DNA of 64,000 nt from Cloacibacterium normanense (GTDB lineage: Bacteria > Bacteroidota > Bacteroidia > Flavobacteriales > Weeksellaceae), in the NCBI RefSeq assembly GCF_002943105.1, contig NZ_PTPZ01000004.1:124001-188000 (forward strand), in the 5' to 3' direction. The notes below the pieces were generated by a model, which was not told the DNA's origin, ran no database searches, and saw only the letters and a program-made list of their open reading frames with translations. Positions 16,790 to 25,049 of the stretch are shown here, piece by piece (position 1 is the first letter of the stretch; every line of letters begins with the position of its first letter). Made by a program: the position numbers and the translations under genes.

Positions 16790-17551
16790 TTAAAATAAAT
16801 CTTCATTAATTAATTGAGCTCCATTTGATATAGCTAAATCTTTTAGAATTTCACCATAAGATTCTGCGACTCCTGAATAAACATAAAATTTAATAACTTC
16901 AGAATTACCTGTAATAGAATCAGAACTTTTAATATTAAACACATAGTATTTTTTGTTTTCACCATATACATTATAAGATATGCTCTTAATTTTAGACCAA
17001 TTAATAAGAATAGAATTAGTAGATTTCAAATAGTATTTTTTTATTCCAACATCATCATATAATAATCTCAATTTATTTTCCCCTTCAAAAATATCAATAG
17101 ATCTGGAGTTTAACCACTCTAGCATATCTTTTTTTTCGTAGCTTAATGACGTAACCATTTCATTACCTTTTAAATTAACAATATGCGAAAAAGCTTTTTT
17201 GAAACGATCTCTTATTTCAATTGTCTGGAAATTCATTTTAATATACAAAGGCAAACCTTCATGAATATATGATGAAACAATATACAAAGCCGGAGACTCA
17301 TTAGTTTCACTGATTCTAAAATCATTAATAGTATCAAAACCAATAGAAGTATAACCACCATTTGAGTTATCAATCCTAATTTTAGTAAATGAAAAAAGAA
17401 TTGTATTAGTCGAATTTTTTGGAAGATGATAACTTTCTACAGAAATCACATCACTTTTTTTAGTATTTAACCAATCAATAGTCTCTTCTAGAGTTTGCGC
17501 ATTGATAAAAGTGTAAAACAATACCAATAAAAAGGAAAAAATTAACTTCAT
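16790..17551 (-). CDS. Unknown exported protein with an internal duplication
   Basis: A 253-residue protein with a clear signal peptide (MKLIFSFLLVLFYTFINAQ) and no domain I recognise. Two segments repeat: TLEETIDWLNTKKSDVISVE near residue 20 and EKKDMLEWLNSRSIDIFEGE near residue 138, each a helix with a conserved W-L-N followed by strand-rich sequence. This suggests two copies of one fold. It is lower in GC than its neighbours, has its own terminator and sits alone between secDF and hemN, in the same direction. Export to the periplasm or cell surface is the only supported inference. Confidence 0.75.
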   Translation of the reverse strand: MKLIFSFLLVLFYTFINAQTLEETIDWLNTKKSDVISVESYHLPKNSTNTILFSFTKIRIDNSNGGYTSIGFDTINDFRISETNESPALYIVSSYIHEGLPLYIKMNFQTIEIRDRFKKAFSHIVNLKGNEMVTSLSYEKKDMLEWLNSRSIDIFEGENKLRLLYDDVGIKKYYLKSTNSILINWSKIKSISYNVYGENKKYYVFNIKSSDSITGNSEVIKFYVYSGVAESYGEILKDLAISNGAQLINEDLF

Positions 17552-17634
17552 ACAAATAATTTTATCAAATATAACAAAAAAATTTTAGTTATAAATCTCT
17601 AAAATTTTAACGAAAAAAAATTATTTATTGAAAG

Positions 17635-18993
17635 TTAAACCGTCATCGAAAACAATCTGGTTTCAGGCATTTTTCTCATCATTCTTAAATCAAAAGCCAT
17701 GGCTACATTTCTGGTGAAAACTCTTCCTTTTTCGGTAATTTTCACAGTATTTCCTGAAATTTCTACCAGACCATCTTCTTGCATTTCTTGTAATTTTTTT
17801 AATGCTTCTGGTAATTCTTCAAAAGAATTTTCTGGTGTAAAAGTGGTTTCTAACTGGCACATTAAATTCAAAATATGTCTTCTTAATTTTAAATCTTCTT
17901 CATTTAAAATGTGTCCTTTCACCACAGGAATTATTCCCTCTTCTACTCTTTTTTGATATTCTTCTACCGATTTTTCGTTTTGAGCAAAAGCATACCAAGA
18001 ATCCGAAATCGCAGACATTCCTAAACCGACCATCAATTGAGTATTACTCGAAGTATATCCCATGAAATTTCGGTGAAGTTTTTTATGAATTAAAGATTGG
18101 TACAAATCATCTTTTTCGAGTGAAAAATGATCCATTCCTACTTCTATATAACCTAATTCTTCTAACAGTTTTTTGCCATTTTCGTAGAGTTTACGTTTTT
18201 CTTCACCACTTGGCAAATCATTTTCGTCAAAACCACGTTGACCAACGCCTTTTATCCACGGAACGTGAGCGTAAGAATAAAATGCCAGTCTGTCTGGTTT
18301 TAATTCCAAAGTCTTTCTGATGGTAAATTCCATCGCGTCCCAAGTTTGGTGCGGCAAACCAAAAACCAAATCATGAGAAACACTTTTATATCCAATTTCT
18401 CTAGCCCATTCTGTAACGTTTTTCACATTTTCGAAAGGCTGAATTCTATTGATGGCTTTTTGAACTTTTGCATCATAATCTTGCACTCCGAAACTACATC
18501 TTCTGAAACCTAAATCATACAAAGTTTGCAAATGTACTTTTGTAGTATTGTTTGGGTGACCTTCAAAAGAAAATTCAGGATTTTCGGCAATTTCTACGGT
18601 GCTAAAAATTCCTTCTAGTAAAATTCTCAAATTTTCTGCAGAGAAAAAGGTAGGAGTTCCACCACCGAGATGCAATTCTTTAAGTTTTGGTTTTTCTTCA
18701 AAAAGATTTAGATAGAGATTCCATTCTTTCAAAACACTTTCTAAATACGGTGTTTCTACAGAATGTTGCTTAGTTATGCGTTTATGACAAGCACAAAAAG
18801 TACACAATTGCTCACAAAAAGGAAGGTGAATGTAAATAGAAATTCCTTCTTGAGCATTGCTCTCGTTGAAAGACTGAATAACAGTTTTTTGCCATTGCTC
18901 AGAAGTAAAACCATCATTATCCCAGTAAGGAACGGTAGGATAAGAAGTATATCTAGGTCCCGGAATATTATATTTATTGATAAGTGAGTTCAT
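17635..18993 (-). CDS. hemN: Oxygen-independent coproporphyrinogen III oxidase
   Basis: Radical-SAM enzyme that decarboxylates coproporphyrinogen III to protoporphyrinogen IX in heme synthesis without oxygen. The cluster motif is Cys60-x3-Cys64-x2-Cys67-x-Cys69 (CEQLCTFCAC), the fourth cysteine being typical of true HemN rather than HemW. The N-terminus NKYNIPGPRYTSYPTVPYW and the ELHLGGGTPTFF and FEGHPNNTT motifs are also diagnostic. A 452-residue length and a C-terminal HemN domain (with RRHILNLMCQ) agree. Directly upstream lies a heptamer repeat. Confidence 0.96.
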   Translation of the reverse strand: MNSLINKYNIPGPRYTSYPTVPYWDNDGFTSEQWQKTVIQSFNESNAQEGISIYIHLPFCEQLCTFCACHKRITKQHSVETPYLESVLKEWNLYLNLFEEKPKLKELHLGGGTPTFFSAENLRILLEGIFSTVEIAENPEFSFEGHPNNTTKVHLQTLYDLGFRRCSFGVQDYDAKVQKAINRIQPFENVKNVTEWAREIGYKSVSHDLVFGLPHQTWDAMEFTIRKTLELKPDRLAFYSYAHVPWIKGVGQRGFDENDLPSGEEKRKLYENGKKLLEELGYIEVGMDHFSLEKDDLYQSLIHKKLHRNFMGYTSSNTQLMVGLGMSAISDSWYAFAQNEKSVEEYQKRVEEGIIPVVKGHILNEEDLKLRRHILNLMCQLETTFTPENSFEELPEALKKLQEMQEDGLVEISGNTVKITEKGRVFTRNVAMAFDLRMMRKMPETRLFSMTV

Positions 18994-19021
18994 ATTTGAG
19001 ATACGAGTTTCGAGTTACGAG
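18994..19021. repeat. Heptanucleotide tandem repeat, four units
   Basis: Units ATTTGAG, ATACGAG, TTTCGAG, TTACGAG on the plus strand, directly before the hemN start codon on the minus strand. It keeps the GAG end of each unit while the first four bases vary, like the array at 11280. Confidence 0.7.
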
Positions 19022-19045
19022 ATTGAGAGTGCAAAAATAAGAAAA

Positions 19046-19432
19046 CTATTTCTGAAAATTATGGTATTTAAATTCTTCTTGCAATCCAAAGTAATAATTA
19101 TTAATTCCTCTAAAATTACCTAAAATTATAATTATTAAAAAAATTATTGAAAGTATAAGTGATGCTTTAAAGTTTTTAAAAATAAATTTCCTAGAAATAA
19201 AAAAAACTATAAATGCCGCAATAAAACTATATAACAAATTTAAAATTCCATTCGTAAAACAAAAATCTTTCATATTTTGTAAAGTTTCACTTTCAGAAAC
19301 TCCAAACGGAGGTTTTACAATTAATGCAAATCGAACATAGAATATTAGATGCAAATAAATTGCAACTATCAAAAAAACAACAATTAAAGAATACTTAATT
19401 AATTTTTTTTCATAAAATTTCTCAAAAATCAA
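19046..19432 (-). CDS. Small integral membrane protein of unknown function
   Basis: A 128-residue protein with three hydrophobic segments (near 13-35, 60-80 and 88-108) joined by short basic loops, and no recognisable domain. The start is a TTG at 19432; the ATG five bases upstream is out of frame and hits a stop at once. The stop codon of the BNR-repeat gene is 16 bases upstream, so the two are probably cotranscribed. The composition, rich in Ile, Phe and Lys, is ordinary for this genome's membrane proteins. Confidence 0.6.
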   Translation of the reverse strand: MIFEKFYEKKLIKYSLIVVFLIVAIYLHLIFYVRFALIVKPPFGVSESETLQNMKDFCFTNGILNLLYSFIAAFIVFFISRKFIFKNFKASLILSIIFLIIIILGNFRGINNYYFGLQEEFKYHNFQK

Positions 19433-19448
19433 TTCATCTTTAGTAATC

Positions 19449-20468
19449 TCAGTTCTTAAATTCAGCCTTCAAAATTCTATTTTTCCCGGCAAATACGAGA
19501 CTATTTTCATCTATCCATTCGCAAACGTAAAGATTTTTTTCTTGTGAAATCCTCTTCCAAGTTTTTCCATAATCGCTAGAAAATTCTATATTGTGGTCTC
19601 CCACTGCAATGATTTCTTTTCCTTTAGATTTCGGACGAATTTTAACACATGTTTTATAGCCTCCATTTTTTCCAGAAGCTTGAATTTGCCAGGTTTCGCC
19701 ACCATCAAAAGTAGTTGCAATGTTATTGATATTTTCCGCTTGCTTGGTATAATCACCACCTACTGCAATCCCGAATTTCTCATCATAGAAATCTATAGAG
19801 TAAATTCCTGTAGACGATTTCCCGTTGACAAAAGGCGTATTGTAAACATTCCAAAAATAAGGTTTATCCCAATTGAATTTAAAAATTCTAGAAACCGTTC
19901 CTCCTGTTGCAATCCAAACGGAATTTCCTTTCATTGCAATATTGGTATTACTCGCTGCAAAATGCGCTTCACCTTCTTGATATTTCGGCATAATTCCGCC
20001 TTCGTTTTTATAATTTTTGCTCGAAATAATTCTAAAATGAGGTTTTCCTTCTTTTCTTGGGTCACTTATTGCCAATCCTCTTCCCTTTTCATCAAACATA
20101 AAAGCGTCATAAAATGCAGTTTTTATGGTATCGGTAAAAACTTCTTCTGCTGTAAAAGTACTTTTTGTAATTTTGTAAAAAGTAGCAGGACTTTCGATGT
20201 TTACGGTGTAAAATAAATCGTCAGTTTGTGCCAAAGTTCGGAATTGAAGATTAGCATCTGATAATTTCATTTGCTTTCTAATCGTTGGTTCTTTCAAATG
20301 AATATACCCAAATTTAGAATCTGTAGCAGCGTAATACACTTTGTTTTGCCAAATCTGAATTGCTCTTACACTCATGTTATAATTTTCTGCTAAAGCCGAA
20401 AATTCTAAACTTTGAGCCATCATAAAAGCATGAGCCAATAAACAAAAGGCTAATATTATTCTTTTCAT
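19449..20468 (-). CDS. Exported BNR/YCF48-like beta-propeller protein
   Basis: Signal peptide MKRIILAFCLLAHAFMMAQS followed by repeats with Asp-box motifs, two of them clear: FDGGETW and SSDYGKTW. Such boxes are found in BNR/sialidase-like and YCF48 (photosystem-assembly-like) propellers. Flavobacterial relatives are often labelled oxidoreductase without evidence; no cofactor motif is seen here. Length 339. It is followed by a small membrane protein in the same direction. Function unknown beyond an exported propeller. Confidence 0.75.
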   Translation of the reverse strand: MKRIILAFCLLAHAFMMAQSLEFSALAENYNMSVRAIQIWQNKVYYAATDSKFGYIHLKEPTIRKQMKLSDANLQFRTLAQTDDLFYTVNIESPATFYKITKSTFTAEEVFTDTIKTAFYDAFMFDEKGRGLAISDPRKEGKPHFRIISSKNYKNEGGIMPKYQEGEAHFAASNTNIAMKGNSVWIATGGTVSRIFKFNWDKPYFWNVYNTPFVNGKSSTGIYSIDFYDEKFGIAVGGDYTKQAENINNIATTFDGGETWQIQASGKNGGYKTCVKIRPKSKGKEIIAVGDHNIEFSSDYGKTWKRISQEKNLYVCEWIDENSLVFAGKNRILKAEFKN

Positions 20469-20486
20469 TTTTACTTTTTCACAAAA

Positions 20487-20515
20487 ATAAAAAATCCCAC
20501 CAAAAAGTGGGATTT
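20487..20515 (-). terminator. Intrinsic terminator of the amino-acid permease gene
   Basis: Stem AAATCCCAC/GTGGGATTT (20492-20500 with 20507-20515) with an A run on its left, so it acts on minus-strand transcripts. Confidence 0.85.
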
Positions 20516-20521
20516 AATTTG

Positions 20522-22063
20522 TTAATCTTTATTATCAATATCGATTTCTATTTCTTCTAAAGGTTCTTGTTCCGCTTTGAAAGTTTCACCGAAACCACCA
20601 TTTTGAAGTTTAGAATTTTTTCTACTGTATAAGAAGTAAATCACAAAACCAAACAACAACCAAATTGCAGAATATGTTTGTGCTTCTATACTTAAATTAA
20701 TAATCAAATAAATATTAATTAAAATTCCTAAAGTTGCAATTACTGGCAATGCAGGAACTCTAAAATTTCTTTGAAGATTAGGTTGTTTTACTCTCAAAAC
20801 CCAAACTGCAACACAAACCATCGTAAACGCGAAAAGCGTCCCGAAACTTGTCATGTGTGCTAAATCGTTAATAGGTGTAAAAGCTGCAACTACAGAAATA
20901 ACTCCACCAAGAATCATTAAATTTTTACTTGGAACACCTGTTTCTGCATTTACTTTAGAGAACGTTTTAGGAATTAAACCGTCTTTAGACATTCCTAAGA
21001 AAATTCTAGATTGTCCCATAATCATTACCATCAATACAGAAATAAGACCTACTGTAGCAGCAATCGTGATGATATATCCTGCCCAAGCTTGACCAGCAAT
21101 ATCAAACGCATAAGCTACTGGAGCTTTAATTGCATCTGGATATTTCCCTAGTGGATTGAAATCTGAATAATGCATCATTCCTGTTAAAACCAATGAAACT
21201 AAAATATACAATAAAGTACAAATTAATAACGAAGCAATAATAGCAAATGGTACATCTTTTTTAGGATTAATCGCTTCACCGGCTTGTGTAGAAACTGCAT
21301 CAAAACCTACATAAGCAAAGAAAATGGCAGAAGCACCTGCAATAATTCCGGCATAACCATATGCACTATGCGAAACTCCGTTTTCAGTAATCACCGTTGG
21401 TTCTGGAATAAAAGGTGTCCAGTTAGCTGGGTCAATGAAAAATGCTCCTGCTACAATTACGAAAATAATCGCAGCTACTTTAAGCATTACAATAAAATTA
21501 TTTGCTTTAGCAGCACCTTTAGTTCCTCTCAATAGGATAGAAATTACTATTAAAACGATGAAAAACGCTGGTAAATTCATAGAAAAACCTGAGTTTCCTG
21601 CTGCTAAATATGTTTGAGGATCGGTAGTTAACCAAGCTGGAAGATGCAAGCCAAACATTTTGAGTAATTTCCCAAAATATCCTGACCAAGAAACCGCTAC
21701 CGTCATAGAACCCATTGCGTATTCTAGTATCAATCCCCATCCAATAATCCACGCGAAAATCTCTCCTACTGTCCCATAAGCATACGCATAAGCAGAACCT
21801 TCTACAGGTAGAATTGATGCAAATTCTGCGTAACAAAGCGCTGCAAATACACAAGCAATCCCCGCAATTACGAAAGAAAGTGCAAGAGCTGGACCTGCAT
21901 TATAATAAGCACCAGTTCCTGTCAATACAAAAATACCACCACCAATAATGGCTCCAATTCCTATGGCTGTTAAACTCCATTTTCCGAGAACTCTCTTCAG
22001 CTGACTCTTTTTGATGTCTGCCTCATAAGCTTCCATCGGCTTTTTAATCCAAATATTCGACAT
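20522..22063 (-). CDS. APC-superfamily amino-acid permease (cationic amino-acid transporter type)
   Basis: Inner-membrane amino-acid carrier with twelve or more hydrophobic segments. The first segment reads SLTAIGIGAIIGGGIFVLTG, the substrate-backbone-binding GxG motif of the APC fold, and the sixth region IFFAYVGFDAVSTQAGEAIN is typical of the CAT/YfnA branch. The N-terminus KKSQLKRVLGKWS is a usual cytosolic lead-in. Length 513. It has its own -7 box and terminator, so it is monocistronic. The specific amino acid transported cannot be read. Confidence 0.9.
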   Translation of the reverse strand: MSNIWIKKPMEAYEADIKKSQLKRVLGKWSLTAIGIGAIIGGGIFVLTGTGAYYNAGPALALSFVIAGIACVFAALCYAEFASILPVEGSAYAYAYGTVGEIFAWIIGWGLILEYAMGSMTVAVSWSGYFGKLLKMFGLHLPAWLTTDPQTYLAAGNSGFSMNLPAFFIVLIVISILLRGTKGAAKANNFIVMLKVAAIIFVIVAGAFFIDPANWTPFIPEPTVITENGVSHSAYGYAGIIAGASAIFFAYVGFDAVSTQAGEAINPKKDVPFAIIASLLICTLLYILVSLVLTGMMHYSDFNPLGKYPDAIKAPVAYAFDIAGQAWAGYIITIAATVGLISVLMVMIMGQSRIFLGMSKDGLIPKTFSKVNAETGVPSKNLMILGGVISVVAAFTPINDLAHMTSFGTLFAFTMVCVAVWVLRVKQPNLQRNFRVPALPVIATLGILINIYLIINLSIEAQTYSAIWLLFGFVIYFLYSRKNSKLQNGGFGETFKAEQEPLEEIEIDIDNKD

Positions 22064-22094
22064 ATTAAATCAATTTTTTACATTTTAGAATTCA

Positions 22095-22102
22095 CGAAAA
22101 TA
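22095..22102 (-). promoter_or_regulatory. Promoter -7 box (TATTTTCG) for the amino-acid permease
   Basis: On the minus strand TATTTTCG, a one-base variant of TAnnTTTG, lies 31 bases before the ATG at 22063. Confidence 0.5.
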
Positions 22103-22258
22103 TAAATTTTTTAGAAGTATTAAGAACTTTTATTCAATTTTTTAACAGAGATGGTAGATTTCCCTAAACAATAGCATTGAAAGATTATCATTTTTTTATT
22201 TGTTTTTTTGCGAATCTTTAAATTTTTAATTCCTCGCTTATTTTCTAAACGAAATCTT

Positions 22259-22266
22259 TATCTTTG
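22259..22266 (+). promoter_or_regulatory. Promoter -7 box (TATCTTTG) for pnuC
   Basis: An exact TAnnTTTG match with only five bases between it and the ATG at 22272, so transcription probably starts at or very near the start codon. Confidence 0.6.
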
Positions 22267-22271
22267 AAACA

Positions 22272-22934
22272 ATGAATTTGTACGAACTTTTTTTCAAGCC
22301 TTACGAAACCTACACCAATTTTCAGATTTTTCTGGAAGCAACCGCAGCTATTTTCGGGTTGCTGAGTGTTTATTTTTCTATCAAAAAAAATATCTGGGTT
22401 TATCCAACAGGTATTATTTCTACTGCGCTTTATGTGTATATCCTCTTTAATTTTGGACTTTTAGGAGATGCTATGATTAATGTGTATTATACGATTATGA
22501 GCATTTATGGCTGGATTCTTTGGTCAGCGAGTTCAGAAGATAATATCCACGTAGAAGTTTCGTGGGCAAACTTTAAACAATGGATTTTTGCCACAGTTTT
22601 ATTTGTCTTCAGTTTAGGATTAGTTACCCTTATTTATTATTACAAACCTGCAATTGACAATCATTTTTCTACCGAAAATGTAAATTTAGGTTTACATCAT
22701 CTCGATTGGGCAAATTGGTTAGATGTATTCACCACTTCTATATTTTTAGTAGGAATGTGGTTTATGGCAAAGAGAAAAATAGAAAATTGGATTTTTTGGA
22801 TCATCGGTGATTTTATTTGCATTCCGATGATGCTCTACAAAGGATTAGGAATTACTTCGATGCAATATTTGGTTTTTACGGCAATGGCTTATTTAGGATA
22901 TTTAGAATGGAAAAAATCAATCAAAAAAATGTAA
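22272..22934 (+). CDS. pnuC: Nicotinamide riboside transporter PnuC
   Basis: Membrane carrier that lets nicotinamide riboside enter by facilitated diffusion for NAD synthesis. Family features: KKNIWVYPTGIISTALYVYI, the core NVYYTIMSIYGWILW and the C-terminal NWIFWIIGDFICIPMMLYKG with following YLGYLEWKK. Seven to eight hydrophobic segments in 220 residues fit PnuC. The next gene, dapF, has its own promoter box. A transcription start almost on the ATG suggests a leaderless message. No NAD-linked kinase or riboswitch is seen next to it. Confidence 0.92.
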   Translation: MNLYELFFKPYETYTNFQIFLEATAAIFGLLSVYFSIKKNIWVYPTGIISTALYVYILFNFGLLGDAMINVYYTIMSIYGWILWSASSEDNIHVEVSWANFKQWIFATVLFVFSLGLVTLIYYYKPAIDNHFSTENVNLGLHHLDWANWLDVFTTSIFLVGMWFMAKRKIENWIFWIIGDFICIPMMLYKGLGITSMQYLVFTAMAYLGYLEWKKSIKKM

Positions 22935-22953
22935 AAATTCTAATATTCTAAGA

Positions 22954-22961
22954 TATATTTG
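22954..22961 (+). promoter_or_regulatory. Promoter -7 box (TATATTTG) for dapF
   Basis: An exact TAnnTTTG match 33 bases before the dapF ATG. Confidence 0.6.
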
Positions 22962-22994
22962 CAAACTTATTCATTATTTCAATTTTAAAAATTA

Positions 22995-23789
22995 ATGACA
23001 ACACTAGATTTTTATAAATATCAAGGAACAGGAAACGATTTTGTAATGATAGACAATCGTGACTTGAGTTTCCCAAAAGATACAGAAATCATCAAAAAAC
23101 TCTGCGACAGACATTTCGGAATTGGTGGTGATGGACTTATTTTACTAGAAAATGCAGCAGAAGGAGATTTTAAAACAGATTTCAAAATGGTGTATTACAA
23201 TTCAGACGGAAATGAATCTACCATGTGTGGAAATGGTGGAAGATGCATTGTATCGTTTGCCCATTTTTTAGACATTTTCGAAGATAAATGTACTTTTATG
23301 GCTATCGATGGTTTACATGAAGCTGAAATGAATTTCGGAACGGTTAAACTGAAAATGATAGATGTAGAAAACATTAAAAACATTAAAAACATTGATGAAA
23401 ATTTTGAACTCAATACGGGTTCTCCTCATTTTGTGAAATATGTAGAAAATCTAGAAAATTTCGATGTTTACAACAATGGTTATTCCATCAGAAATTCTGA
23501 AAGATACGCTCAAGAAGGCATCAATGTAAATTTTGTGGAAAAAACGGATGAAAATAAAATCTTCGTGAGAACTTATGAACGTGGTGTAGAAGACGAAACC
23601 TACAGTTGTGGAACGGGTGTAACTGCGTGTTCACTGGTTTACATGCTTCAAAATCATGTAGAAAAAGTAGACGTAAAAGTTCTGGGCGGAAATCTAAAAG
23701 TATATGCAGAACAAAGTGAAAACGGATTCAAAAACGTTTGGCTAGAAGGTCCCGCAAAACAAGTTTTCAAAGGAAAAATCAATTTATAA
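22995..23789 (+). CDS. dapF: Diaminopimelate epimerase
   Basis: PLP-independent epimerase converting LL- to meso-diaminopimelate for lysine and peptidoglycan. The two catalytic cysteines are Cys78 in MCGNGGRC and Cys205 in YSCGTGVTACS; the N-terminus YKYQGTGNDFVMIDNR is also diagnostic. Length 264. Residues 126-134 (NIKNIKNID) come from a 9-base repeat in the DNA, an in-frame tandem duplication in a loop between the two halves, which looks harmless. Followed by heptamer repeats and then mltG. Confidence 0.95.
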   Translation: MTTLDFYKYQGTGNDFVMIDNRDLSFPKDTEIIKKLCDRHFGIGGDGLILLENAAEGDFKTDFKMVYYNSDGNESTMCGNGGRCIVSFAHFLDIFEDKCTFMAIDGLHEAEMNFGTVKLKMIDVENIKNIKNIDENFELNTGSPHFVKYVENLENFDVYNNGYSIRNSERYAQEGINVNFVEKTDENKIFVRTYERGVEDETYSCGTGVTACSLVYMLQNHVEKVDVKVLGGNLKVYAEQSENGFKNVWLEGPAKQVFKGKINL

Positions 23790-23797
23790 TACAATCG

Positions 23798-23865
23798 GCT
23801 GTCAGCATTCTGCAATCAGCTAACTAAAAATAAATGCCAAAAGCTGAAAGCTGAAGGCAGAAAGC
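23798..23865. repeat. Degenerate heptanucleotide repeats between dapF and mltG
   Basis: Two runs in 7-base register starting with GC: GCTGTCA, GCATTCT, GCAATCA, GCTAACT (23798-23825) and GCCAAAA, GCTGAAA, GCTGAAG, GCAGAAA (23836-23863). They fill nearly the whole intergenic space. Confidence 0.65.
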
Positions 23866-23876
23866 AATAATTATTT

Positions 23877-24914
23877 ATGAAAAAAGGATGTTCTATCATC
23901 GCCGTTATTGGGCTAATCGTTTTTTTGATTGGCGGATACTTTGTATTTAATTTTTTGAAAAAATATAAACTCGGGAACGTAGCAAAAGAAGGATATATTC
24001 TTGTTCCGACAGGTGCAAATTTCGAACAAGTGCTTGATTCTATTTCTCCTTATCTTAAAAATAAAGAAAGTTTCAAAGAAGTAGCGCTCAAGAAAAATCT
24101 TGACCAAAAAATCAAGCCTGGTCGTTATAAAATTGAATCAGGAACAGACAACACAGACTTGGTAAACATGATTAAGGCTGGAAACCAAACAGAAAGCAGT
24201 TTCAGAATTGGAGATTTCAATGATGTTTATCAAATGATAGGAAGAGTTACTAGAAAAACAGAAGCAGATTCTTTAACTTTTGTAAAAGAATTCAATAAAA
24301 TTGCAGTTTCTAAAGGTTATAATAACGCCGAAGACTTAAAAAAATATTTCTTTGCAGATACTTATCAATTCTTTTGGACGGTAAAACCTGCGGAATTTTT
24401 TGAAAAATTCGAAAATCAATATCAAGAATTTTGGAACGAAGAAAGACTTGCCAAAGAGAGAAAACTCAACCTTTCTAGAGAAGAAATTTATGCACTAGCT
24501 TCTATTGTTTACAAAGAATCTGGCGGAAAAACAGACGAGCAAAAAACCATCGCAGGATTATACCTTAATCGTGTAAGAAAAGGAATGAAACTACAATCTG
24601 ACCCGACTGTAATTTATGCGATTAATAAGGAAAACAACTTTACTCAAGATATTAAAAGAGTGCTTTACAAGCATCTTTCCTTCCCTTCTCCTTACAATAC
24701 TTATGCAGTAAAAGGAATTCCACCGGGACCAATTTGCGTGGTCGATAAAAGTTCTGTAGATGCCGTTCTAAACGCAGAAAATAACAATTATATTTACATG
24801 TGTGCAGACCCAAAAAGAATGGGTTATCATAAATTTACAGACAATGATATAGAACATGCTGCTAATGCAAAAGCTTATCAAGATTGGCTCAATTCAAAGA
24901 ACATCACCCAATAA
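23877..24914 (+). CDS. mltG: Endolytic transglycosylase MltG (YceG-like)
   Basis: Membrane-anchored enzyme that cuts nascent glycan strands and limits peptidoglycan chain length. One N-terminal membrane helix (residues 5-27), a LysM-like domain (about 35-105) and the YceG catalytic domain with Glu214 in ASIVYKESGG. Family strings KTIAGLYLNRV, KLQSDPTVIYA and YNTYAVKGIPPGPIC follow in order. Length 345 is normal. It lies 87 bases after dapF, another cell-wall gene; the gap is filled by heptamer repeats. Confidence 0.95.
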   Translation: MKKGCSIIAVIGLIVFLIGGYFVFNFLKKYKLGNVAKEGYILVPTGANFEQVLDSISPYLKNKESFKEVALKKNLDQKIKPGRYKIESGTDNTDLVNMIKAGNQTESSFRIGDFNDVYQMIGRVTRKTEADSLTFVKEFNKIAVSKGYNNAEDLKKYFFADTYQFFWTVKPAEFFEKFENQYQEFWNEERLAKERKLNLSREEIYALASIVYKESGGKTDEQKTIAGLYLNRVRKGMKLQSDPTVIYAINKENNFTQDIKRVLYKHLSFPSPYNTYAVKGIPPGPICVVDKSSVDAVLNAENNNYIYMCADPKRMGYHKFTDNDIEHAANAKAYQDWLNSKNITQ

Positions 24915-24953
24915 ATTAACAAAAATTTAACTTTTTTAAGTTTAACATAATTA

Positions 24954-24988
24954 AGATTTCTGCGTCTAATTCACAGAAATCTTTTTAT
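24954..24988 (+). terminator. Intrinsic terminator after mltG
   Basis: Stem AGATTTCTG/CAGAAATCT (24954-24962 with 24974-24982) followed by a T-rich tail. Confidence 0.8.
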
Positions 24989-25049
24989 TTATTAAAAATT
25001 TAAAAAAATAATCTGGAGCGAAAACTTTAGCTTCACAACACAAAAATTA

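Noticed and set aside
19593-20216. Plus-strand open frame of 207 codons
   Set aside because: Antisense to the BNR-repeat gene, which has a signal peptide and Asp-box motifs; the opposite frame is Cys/Phe/Asn-rich and has no recognisable feature.
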